Assembly: GCA_003500955.1 (NCBI GenBank)
Contig: DNQP01000204.1
Span: 1-15,974, forward strand
Source: Curvibacter sp.
Lineage (GTDB): Bacteria; Pseudomonadota; Gammaproteobacteria; Burkholderiales; Burkholderiaceae_C
Direction of reading: 5' to 3'
DNA length: 15,974 nt
The notes below the pieces were generated by a model. It saw only the letters and a program-made list of their open reading frames with translations. It made no database searches and was not told the DNA's origin. This document shows positions 1 through 5,321 of this stretch, piece by piece. Both the position numbers and the translations under genes were made by a program. Within the stretch, counting starts at the first letter, position 1. The number at the start of each line of letters is the position of its first letter.

Positions 1-314
1 CAGCGCGACGTCGCCTTTAGGCTGATTGCCGCCGTTCGATTTTCTGGGCACTAATGGCCGTTCGTTCCGAAAGCGCTCATCCAAGAGGAAGCCAGAAATG
101 TTGTCCTATGCCCCTTTCGGGGGATATCTCTCTCGGACCAGGCTCCCTAGAATCTGACCAGAATCCTGCGTTGTTTGTCGGTTTCATTTATACCTGTACA
201 AACGGCCACGAGACTTGAGATCTCTTCAATGCTGACAGGTATTTAGGGTGGATCCAATGGACGGTTTATCACGCAGGCGCCGTTTTATTTCGCAGGTTTT
301 GCGATGTACATCAC
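1..314. other. left-edge region without a confident gene
   Basis: No protein of recognisable family is found here. Frame 1 is open from the window edge to a TAA at 52-54, which could be the last 17 codons of a gene lying to the left. An ATG overlapping that stop (54-56) opens a 54-codon frame to 216-218 with paired cysteines and a Cys-x3-His near its end, but no ribosome binding site supports it. No integron integrase is encoded on either strand, and no second attC-like hairpin is seen. The base composition is much less GC-rich than beyond 3000, as in the rest of the left patchwork. Confidence 0.5.
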
Positions 315-321
315 GTTAGGT
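315..321 (+). other. cassette left core site (GTTRRRY)
   Basis: GTTAGGT fits the integron core GTTRRRY, in which recombination falls between G and TT. It sits six bases before the GTG start of the cassette gene, and its AGG may double as that gene's ribosome binding site. It is the exact reverse complement of the ACCTAAC core at 871-877. Confidence 0.7.
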
Positions 322-326
322 AACTA

Positions 327-848
327 GTGTCACTATCCTCGGCCACGAGCGACATACCAAATGAGATCAGCGACTTCCAGTCGCTGTGCACGGTAATTGG
401 TTTTGTCGAGGTTAACTGGGCACTATTCGAACAGAGTCTGGATTGCATCGTTCTGACGGTGCATCGAGATCTAGGGGGTTCTGCAATTGAAAAGAGGCCT
501 CCTAAAGTCTACAAAGCTAAATCCGCCTTCCTTAAAAAAGCATTTAACAAAGTTATTGTCCTCAATCCACTCAAGAGTGAAGCGAATGCATTGCTCGACA
601 AAAGCGATGTGCTTGCCGCTAGGCGAAATGATCTGACTCACGGTGTTGTGACACATACCGAAATCAAAGACGGCGTGTATAACTTTTCAAAAATTGACTA
701 TATAGGCCCCGATCACTGCTACAGAGACTTCACTTTTGATCCAAACGACTTTCCCACTCTTGCACAAGAGCTTTTGGACTTGGGTGGGGAGGTAACCCGG
801 CTGGGGCTGAAAGTTAATGAAATCGAACAACGTCTATCTAGGGCCTAG
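327..848 (+). CDS. cassette-borne protein with HEPN-like R-x4-H motif
   Basis: A 173-residue soluble protein of no named family that I recognise. It starts at GTG, with TTAGG six to ten bases upstream. The N-terminal half is predicted helical, with a Trp-x3-Glu pattern around residues 31-35. Residues 100-106 read RNDLTHG, fitting the R-x4-6-H signature with a polar residue after the Arg that marks HEPN-fold ribonucleases and related nucleotide-binding proteins. The placement, in a helix after a long helical hairpin, also fits. No signal peptide or membrane segment is seen. The gene fills an integron cassette and has lower GC and different codon use from the core genes. If HEPN is correct it could be an RNA-cleaving toxin or phage-defence protein, but no antitoxin is encoded beside it and many RN-x3-HG proteins are uncharacterised. 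The gene is likely real; its function is unknown. Confidence 0.7.
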   Translation: MSLSSATSDIPNEISDFQSLCTVIGFVEVNWALFEQSLDCIVLTVHRDLGGSAIEKRPPKVYKAKSAFLKKAFNKVIVLNPLKSEANALLDKSDVLAARRNDLTHGVVTHTEIKDGVYNFSKIDYIGPDHCYRDFTFDPNDFPTLAQELLDLGGEVTRLGLKVNEIEQRLSRA

Positions 849-870
849 GTATGGTCCCCGTCATAGCGTT

Positions 871-932
871 ACCTAACACTTCGGTCAACCGGACCTTGCG
901 CATAAGGCCGCGCAAGTCCGGTTACCTCCAAC
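871..932 (+). repeat. attC recombination site of the cassette
   Basis: R'' core ACCTAAC (871-877), a six-base spacer, then a hairpin whose arms 884-901 and 910-925 pair over 16 base pairs. Two unpaired C residues occur only in the left arm (886 and 895), and the loop is eight bases (902-909). The extra C three bases into L'' is where well-known attC sites such as that of aadA carry an extrahelical base, and the six-base R''-L'' spacer also matches. After L' (about 918-925) comes a seven-base spacer (926-932). The expected GTTRRRY R' core is then missing: the sequence reads TTTCAGG. The hairpin is seen directly; its identity as attC is inferred from architecture. Confidence 0.75.
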
Positions 933-1321
933 TTTCAGGGCCTGTTCCCCGTCGGACCGGGTGACCGCTATGTGACCGAACCAGGACGGTCAGGATTCCG
1001 TAGCAACCGACCGTAATCGCTGCAGAGATGTCACTTAGTCCAACGGGGAAAGAGGTTGCAGCGGGTCCAAAGCGCCGGTTCATGCCGCGCCATAGCGGAC
1101 GATTAAGTGGGGTTTACCTTCACTGAGAACATCAAGTGTCAGGTCCCCATGGAACAGCGGCAATATGAGTGGCTGCCTGCTGGATGCTCGTCAATGGTCG
1201 TCGCTGTCATTCCGTCTGCCGAAGCCAACTGTTCCAGATCACTCTGAGGCTACCAGTGGCATTGGTCACCAGCGAATCCATTCTTGGCTAGCAACTTATG
1301 CAGCAATCGAATGCTCTTCAG
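933..1321. other. non-coding stretch between cassette and regulator
   Basis: No convincing gene on either strand. A plus-strand frame from 1165 to 1626 runs over the next gene and its operator, has no ribosome binding site and looks compositionally random. A minus-strand frame of 53 codons lies between about 925 and 1083, is rich in Arg, Gly and Ser, and has no support. If the neighbouring C-type regulator once led a restriction gene, this is where it would have been (downstream of the regulator), but no trace of one can be read. Confidence 0.45.
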
Positions 1322-1564
1322 TTACGAAATGGGTAGCGGTGCCAAAATCTCGGCAATGTCCATTTGTAACGCGATCGCAATCTTCTCGACATTGTCTATT
1401 GAAATATTGCGCTCTTCTCTCTCAACTGCCCCGACGTAAGTGCGGTGGATTCCGGCGATTGCCGCAAGCTCTTCTTGGGACAGTCCCAAGTGACGGCGGC
1501 GTACACGCATCTGAACAGCCAGACGCTTGCGACCAGAAACGGGAGGATTACTTCTACGGGCCAT
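1322..1564 (-). CDS. XRE-family regulator, restriction-modification controller (C-protein) type
   Basis: An 80-residue protein that is essentially one Cro/C1-type helix-turn-helix domain (about residues 14-75), with the turn and recognition helix around residues 29-50 (LSQEELAAIAG, then HRTYVGAVERE). The size and the run ERNISIDNVEKIA closely resemble controller proteins of type II restriction-modification systems (C.PvuII, C.Esp1396I kind). These bind as dimers to tandem operators, activating and then repressing their own promoter. A matching tandem operator lies 24-54 bases upstream of the start. No restriction endonuclease or methyltransferase is recognisable nearby, so it would be an orphan C protein or control the divergent gene. 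XRE assignment is firm; the C-protein role is inferred from sequence plus operator. No clear ribosome binding site is seen, and many C genes have short or no leaders. Confidence 0.85.
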   Translation of the reverse strand: MARRSNPPVSGRKRLAVQMRVRRRHLGLSQEELAAIAGIHRTYVGAVEREERNISIDNVEKIAIALQMDIAEILAPLPIS

Positions 1565-1587
1565 TTGCCCATAAGCTTCTCCGCATT

Positions 1588-1618
1588 GACGACTTTACGT
1601 CTACAGACTATAAGTATC
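1588..1618 (-). promoter_or_regulatory. tandem C-box-like operator of the XRE regulator
   Basis: Read on the minus strand, an ACTTATAGTC half (1606-1615) is followed by GTAAAGTC (1591-1598). The two AGTC tetrads are offset by exactly 15 bases. This is the consensus half-site and spacing I recall for C-protein operators such as that of C.Esp1396I. The repeat lies in the 75-base gap between the regulator and the divergent gene, where it could govern both. Half-sites and spacing are read directly; binding is inferred. Confidence 0.6.
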
Positions 1619-1639
1619 ATTTTTAGTGCTGGAGGTCAT

Positions 1640-2038
1640 ATGCTGGAAAGCTTGAGGCCAAGAACTTCTACCGACCTCGCCTCGCTGGGGCGCATGACTC
1701 AGTCTCAGCCCATATCTGAGCTACTTCCTTCAAAGCTAAGCGAGTCGATTTTGTTGTCCTTGGCATTGGATCTTCGCCGAGTTGAGTTGATGGTGAAAGG
1801 CGGTGCAGAATCGACAGAAAGTCTGAGCGTGGCGATGTGTCTTGTGTTTAAGTACATTGAGCTTCTGCTGTCTCCAGAAGTTGCTCGCAAGTTCTCAGTT
1901 CAGGAAGATGATCTCTTCCAGGCAATACAGATTCTCTCAATCACCGTTGAGCGCGAAATCGTGACCAGAATCATTGGGGTAAGTGACCAAAGTGGCGACG
2001 ATTACTTCCTGGCATCGTTGAAAAATATACGGGTCTAG
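1640..2038 (+). CDS. unknown 132-residue protein, divergent from C-type regulator
   Basis: The frame is open further upstream, but the start is placed at ATG 1640 because a strong GGAGG (1631-1635) precedes it by four bases and the upstream part runs across the divergent regulator. The protein is predicted to be mostly alpha-helical and soluble: residues about 30-60 and 62-110 form long amphipathic helices, with no Cys pair, catalytic signature, signal peptide or membrane span that I can recognise. I do not recognise the family. The position across a tandem operator from an orphan C-type regulator suggests that regulator controls it. It is not an evident restriction enzyme. The gene is AT-rich relative to the core and looks foreign. 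Confidence 0.65.
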   Translation: MLESLRPRTSTDLASLGRMTQSQPISELLPSKLSESILLSLALDLRRVELMVKGGAESTESLSVAMCLVFKYIELLLSPEVARKFSVQEDDLFQAIQILSITVEREIVTRIIGVSDQSGDDYFLASLKNIRV

Positions 2039-2165
2039 TCTTTGACGTTCGGGTTATGGTTACCCTGGTAAAGGTTTGAACGAGTTCCGCGTAGCCGCAT
2101 TTGACCGGGATCGAGTCGATGATCTGCTGCAGATCGGTGCAGGTACCAAGATATGCGCGCGTTGA
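2039..2165. other. junction between unknown gene and imuA fragment
   Basis: Short non-coding stretch over which the GC content begins to rise. It ends with an in-frame TGA (2163-2165) directly before the readable ImuA sequence, so the break in imuA lies at or just before this point. A minus-strand frame across 1971-2363 is the shadow of imuA on one side and featureless on the other. I see no insertion-sequence end here that I can name. Confidence 0.4.
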
Positions 2166-2691
2166 CAAGGGTGGGCCGAGATCCTGCAGGCCCAGCCCAG
2201 ACTGCACGAGTGGCGCCCGCTGCTGCCTGCCTTGCGCCAGATCGTCGACCGTGGTTCGCTGGTGCTGATCGGGGCGCCACATCTGCCCAATCTCGCGGCC
2301 CTCGTGTCCGCAGGCCTGCGCGCCGAGCAGATCCTGCGCATCGACGCGCCCACGCCCGCGCAACGCCTTTGGGCTGCCGAGCAGGTCCTGCGTTGTCAGG
2401 AGCTGGGAGCCTTGCTGGCCTGGTTGCCCCAGGCCCGCTCAGAACAACTGCGACGCCTGCAGCTGGCCAGTACCTCGACCCAGGCCCTGGTGTTTGCGTT
2501 CCGCCCTGAGCAGGCGCGGCATGAGTCGTCGCCGGCGCCGTTACGCCTGGGCCTGCGTGTCGCACCCGAAGACAACGCCCTTTCCGTGGAGCTGCTCAAG
2601 CGCCGCGGACCGCATATCGATCACCCCGTCACCTTGACCGCATCCCTGGTGCAACTGCACTTTCCGATGTTCCAAGGAAGCTGAACGAGTT
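2077..2691 (+). repeat. 10-base direct repeat flanking the imuA fragment
   Basis: TGAACGAGTT occurs at 2077-2086 and again at 2682-2691, the second copy overlapping the imuA stop codon. The pair brackets the fragment and might mark an insertion or a rearrangement by short homology. Ten bases 605 apart could also be chance. Confidence 0.3.
2166..2684 (+). pseudogene. imuA: 5'-truncated imuA (translesion synthesis accessory protein)
   Basis: The last ~172 codons of an ImuA/SulA-like RecA-fold protein. ImuA works with ImuB and DnaE2 in SOS-induced mutagenic repair. Matching landmarks are GWAEIL, LLPALRQ, a LVLIGAPHLPNLAAL strand-helix, LWAAEQ, LRRLQLA and the terminal LKRRGP. The usual N-terminal half is absent: an in-frame TGA stands at 2163-2165 and the only in-frame initiator shown is a TTG at 2232. 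Neither lexA nor imuB/dnaE2 is next to it, although imuA normally leads such a cassette. GC content is high, unlike the DNA to its left, so it is probably a displaced piece of core-type chromosome. It is most likely non-functional. Family assignment is confident; whether a short product is made is unknown. Confidence 0.75.
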
Positions 2692-2951
2692 GAACGTTCC
2701 GGTTGGGAAGATTGAATACTTTTGCATCGAGGCATGCGACAAGGTGACGATGGAACTACTCCCGGGACTTGGAAACTCAGCCGATGCGCGACACATGGTC
2801 GGAGGCTTGTGGCTTCGTCACGCGCCGGCCGGAACTGGAAAAGGTCTACTCTGGCACGCACATTTGCGAACTCTGGGCGTCAAATTGGCATCGGCTAACA
2901 GGGGAGTGTTAGTCGAAGACATTTCTATAGAAGGAAATGCCATCGGCTAAG
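2692..2951. other. unassigned stretch before the ybaK remnant
   Basis: Two overlapping frames are open and neither is recognised. One runs 2690-2950 (86 codons, starting TTG). The other runs about 2784-2912 with a composition that looks protein-like (Trp, Cys and Glu spread evenly). CATCGGCTAA occurs twice, at 2889-2898 and 2941-2950, and CTAACA (2895-2900) is mirrored by TGTTAG (2907-2912), forming a small hairpin with a six-base loop. The stretch ends where YbaK homology begins, so it contains the breakpoint between accessory and core DNA. Confidence 0.4.
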
Positions 2952-3152
2952 ATGACGCGGCGTATAACCAAAGGCGGGACCTCGCCCTTCGGCACGCGGC
3001 GTGAGATGCCGGTCTATATCGAGGAGACCATCCTGGCCTTGCCGCGCATCCTGATCAACGGCGGGCGACGCGGCTATCTGGTCGGACTGGATCCCCAGGT
3101 CTGCGTGCAGCTGCTGGGCGCGCGCACGGTCCAGTGCGCGCTGGCCGATTAG
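2952..3152 (+). pseudogene. ybaK: 5'-truncated ybaK (Cys-tRNA(Pro) deacylase family)
   Basis: C-terminal ~60 residues of a YbaK/EbsC-type editing protein, which hydrolyses Cys mischarged on tRNA(Pro). The landmarks are KGGTSPFGTRR, PVYIEE, then ILINGGRRGYLVG and the family's final strand near QCALAD, ending at the normal stop. A full YbaK is about 155-165 residues; the first ~100, including most of the tRNA and substrate site, are missing. Homology starts at about 2970. An ATG is present at 2952 (another at 2937), but a product of this length could not fold as the enzyme. High GC places it with the core genes to its right. It is almost certainly dead, cut when the DNA to its left arrived or was rearranged. 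Confidence 0.8.
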
Positions 3153-3170
3153 GGCCAGCAGCGACGCCAG

Positions 3171-3194
3171 GTCCGCCCACGCTGCGGGGCGGAC
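3171..3194 (+). terminator. possible weak terminator after ybaK
   Basis: GTCCGCCC and GGGCGGAC form an eight-pair GC-rich stem with an eight-base loop, 19 bases after the ybaK stop. There is no T run behind it, so it may not terminate on its own. Confidence 0.3.
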
Positions 3195-3230
3195 TCTGAG
3201 ACAATCGCCCGGCTACCGGAGTCTTCACTC

Positions 3231-4607
3231 ATGCGGTTTCCGAGTCGGACCTTCCTGTCCAGGCATGCCGTGGCGCTGGGCAGCGCCCTGGTCGTCTTCC
3301 TGTTGCTGCAGCTCGCTGGTGAGGTGCTGCTGCGCTCCCTGCTGCAGGACCGCGTGAGCAAACGCCAGCTGGAGACCCTGTCCTACGCCACGACCCTGCG
3401 GGTGCGCCTGGAGCGAGAGCTCAACGCCCTGCTCAACCTCAACAGCGGCCTGGTCGCCTACCTCACCGTGCGCAACAGCAGCATGGAGACGCGCGAGGTC
3501 CAGGCCATCCTCGCCGAGCTGCATCGCAACAGCCAGCACGTGCGCAACTTTGCGGTCGCCGTCGGCTATCGCCTGCTGTACGTGCATCCCGTCGAAGGCA
3601 ATGAGCGGGTTATCGGTCTTCATTACCCGGACGTCCCGGCCCAGTGGGTCGTGATCCAGCGCATCGCCCGCAGTGGCGAAGCGGCCCTGGCCGGTCCGGT
3701 CGAGCTGGTGCAGGGCGGGCGCGGCCTGATCTACCGCAAGCCCATCATGATCGGGGGGCGCTACTGGGGTCTGTTGTCCACGGTGATCGACTCGGATTCT
3801 CTGTTTCGCGCGGTCCAGGCAGAAGCCGCGGACGAGAACTACGAATACGCCATCCGGGGCAGTGACGGCCTGGGGCTCGAGGGCGGAGCAGTCTGGGGGG
3901 CGCTGTCCCTCTTCGAGCAACCCGATGCCCTGATCCAGCAGATGGAGGTGCCGGGTGGTCGCTGGGCCATCGCGGTGCGGCCGGTGCATGCGGACGACAC
4001 TCTGCTGCTGCGTGCCGGTCTGCGCTCCGGCGTGGCGCTGGCCGGTCTGATGGTGGCGGTGATGCTGTTCCTGCTCATACGCAACCGGGGTCTGATGGCG
4101 CGGCGTGCCATGTACGACGACCTCACGCGCCTGCCCAACCGCCGCCTCTTCGAGGACCGGGCGCTCATGGCCTTCTCGCGCCAGCAGCGCCAGCCCGACC
4201 AGCTCTGTGCGCTGCTGTTCCTGGATCTGGACGACTTCAAGTCCGTCAATGACCGCTACGGTCACAAGGCCGGTGACGCCATGCTCGTGGCCGTGGCGGC
4301 CCGGGCCCAGGCCGCCGTACGTCAGAACGACACGGTGGCGCGCTGGGGCGGGGACGAGTTCATCGTGCTGCTGGAGAACATCTCGGCCGATATGCTGCAG
4401 ACGATCGCCCGGCGCCTGCGCAGCTCCATCCAGGAGCCGGTGGACTACCAGGGCATCGCCCTGCAGGTCGGGGTGTCCATCGGCGTGGCCCTGTACCCGG
4501 ATGCCGGCCAGGACCTGGATCAGCTGCTGCATGCCGCTGACCACCACATGTACAACGACAAGACGGATCGCAAGAGCGCCTCGCGGCCGGCACCGCTGGC
4601 AGAATAG
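3231..4607 (+). CDS. CHASE-GGDEF membrane diguanylate cyclase
   Basis: A 458-residue inner-membrane sensor enzyme that should make cyclic di-GMP from two GTP. A first membrane helix (about residues 16-38) is followed by a periplasmic CHASE-type domain (about 60-260) with the pattern LLYVHPVEGNERVIGLHY and a later VQGGRGLIYRKPI. A second helix (about 266-283) leads into a GGDEF domain (about 290-450). The active-site GGDEF is intact at 373-377, the metal-binding LDLDDFK is at 331-337, and an inhibitory RxxD site (RQND, 364-367) stands the usual five residues before it, so product inhibition is expected. ATG 3231 is preceded by CGGAG ten bases upstream. The CHASE ligand cannot be told from sequence. 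It follows the broken ybaK and precedes plsY by 53 bases. Assignment is confident; activity is inferred from intact residues. Confidence 0.93.
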   Translation: MRFPSRTFLSRHAVALGSALVVFLLLQLAGEVLLRSLLQDRVSKRQLETLSYATTLRVRLERELNALLNLNSGLVAYLTVRNSSMETREVQAILAELHRNSQHVRNFAVAVGYRLLYVHPVEGNERVIGLHYPDVPAQWVVIQRIARSGEAALAGPVELVQGGRGLIYRKPIMIGGRYWGLLSTVIDSDSLFRAVQAEAADENYEYAIRGSDGLGLEGGAVWGALSLFEQPDALIQQMEVPGGRWAIAVRPVHADDTLLLRAGLRSGVALAGLMVAVMLFLLIRNRGLMARRAMYDDLTRLPNRRLFEDRALMAFSRQQRQPDQLCALLFLDLDDFKSVNDRYGHKAGDAMLVAVAARAQAAVRQNDTVARWGGDEFIVLLENISADMLQTIARRLRSSIQEPVDYQGIALQVGVSIGVALYPDAGQDLDQLLHAADHHMYNDKTDRKSASRPAPLAE

Positions 4608-4660
4608 CGGCCGGTATCAATCACAGGCCGGTGCCATGCGCCGGCTCCGAGGAGCGCAAC

Positions 4661-5299
4661 TTGGATTCCCTGTCCGTTATCTACCCCGTTCTGGCCACGA
4701 TCGCCGCCTATCTGCTGGGGTCCCTGTCCTTTGCCGTCATCGTCAGCCGCGTCATGGGGCTGAACGATCCGCGGACCTATGGCAGCAAGAACCCGGGCGC
4801 CACCAATGTGCTGCGCTCGGGCTCGAAACAGGCGGCCGTGGTCACGCTGCTGCTGGATGCGGCCAAGGGCTGGCTGCCCGTGGTGCTGGTGCGCTGGTAC
4901 GGGCAACCCTACGGACTGGAGACCGGTACCGTGGCCCTGGTGGGGCTGGGGGCCTTTGTCGGTCATCTGTATCCCGTGTTCTTCCGCTTCGAGGGCGGCA
5001 AGGGCGTGGCCACGGCGGCCGGCGTGCTGCTGGGCCTGCACTGGGGGCTGGGGCTGGCGACGCTCGCGACCTGGATCCTGATCGCGGTCTTCTTCCGCTA
5101 TTCCTCACTGGCCTCGCTGGTGGCGGCGGTGTTTGCGCCGATCTACTACGTCTTCGGTGCCGGTCTGGCCTGGTACATGGAAGGCCCGGTGCTGTTCGCG
5201 GTCTGTGTGATGTCGCTGTTGCTGATCTACCGCCACGCGGAAAACATTGGCCGGCTGGCGCGCGGCACCGAATCCAGGCTGGGCAAGAAGAAGAGCTGA
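4661..5299 (+). CDS. plsY: glycerol-3-phosphate acyltransferase PlsY
   Basis: Inner-membrane enzyme that transfers the acyl group from acyl-phosphate to glycerol-3-phosphate, the first step of phospholipid synthesis in partnership with PlsX. All three family motifs are visible: GSLSFAVIVSR (20-30), GSKNPGATNVLR (41-52) and GHLYPVF...EGGKGVAT (101-118). There are about five hydrophobic spans in 212 residues, the normal size. The start is set at TTG 4661 because GAGGAG (4649-4654) lies six bases before it and the resulting N-terminus begins directly with the first membrane helix. A GTG at 4631 would add ten residues that lack homology features. It lies 53 bases downstream of the diguanylate cyclase and may share its transcript. 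It converges on the HD-GYP gene with a 12-base gap. Confidence 0.95.
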   Translation: MDSLSVIYPVLATIAAYLLGSLSFAVIVSRVMGLNDPRTYGSKNPGATNVLRSGSKQAAVVTLLLDAAKGWLPVVLVRWYGQPYGLETGTVALVGLGAFVGHLYPVFFRFEGGKGVATAAGVLLGLHWGLGLATLATWILIAVFFRYSSLASLVAAVFAPIYYVFGAGLAWYMEGPVLFAVCVMSLLLIYRHAENIGRLARGTESRLGKKKS

Positions 5300-5304
5300 G
5301 CGGT

Positions 5305-5321
5305 GACGCCCTCAGGGCGTC
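5305..5321. terminator. hairpin between convergent plsY and HD-GYP genes
   Basis: GACGCCC and GGGCGTC form a perfect seven-pair stem. The three-base loop (5312-5314) is the stop codon of the leftward HD-GYP gene. The hairpin sits six bases after the plsY stop, so it could serve both strands. No T run follows on either side. Confidence 0.35.

Larger units (their letters stand above)
316..932 (+). mobile_element. solitary integron gene cassette
   Basis: The segment has the layout of an integron cassette: a GTTRRRY core (GTTAGGT, 315-321) directly in front of the gene, one ORF filling most of the length, then an attC site whose first core is ACCTAAC (871-877). The two cores are exact reverse complements, as expected if the circular cassette rebuilt its recombination site from its own ends. 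A cassette of about 617 bases with a single gene in the usual orientation is typical. No intI and no second attC are in the window, so this is a single-attC element away from any visible integron, or the edge of an array to the left. The right-hand core is degenerate. That this is a cassette is inference from structure, but the match is strong. Confidence 0.75.

Noticed and set aside
190..240. CTGT...ACAG sequence resembling a LexA box near 193-237
   Set aside because: The two halves are about 35 bases apart, not the eight needed for a LexA site.
1030..1110. A second attC starting at GTCCAAC
   Set aside because: The heptamer fits RYYYAAC, but no pairing L arms or GTTRRRY core follow within the usual length.
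1165..1626. A 153-codon plus-strand frame
   Set aside because: Runs across the XRE gene and its operator on the opposite strand, lacks a ribosome binding site and has no recognisable content.
2035..2565. A 176-codon minus-strand frame
   Set aside because: Antisense of the imuA fragment. Its tail over 2040-2160 was considered as a transposase end but could not be matched to any family.
3225..4547. A 440-codon minus-strand frame
   Set aside because: Antisense shadow of the CHASE-GGDEF gene, rich in His, Gln and Gly, with no family features.
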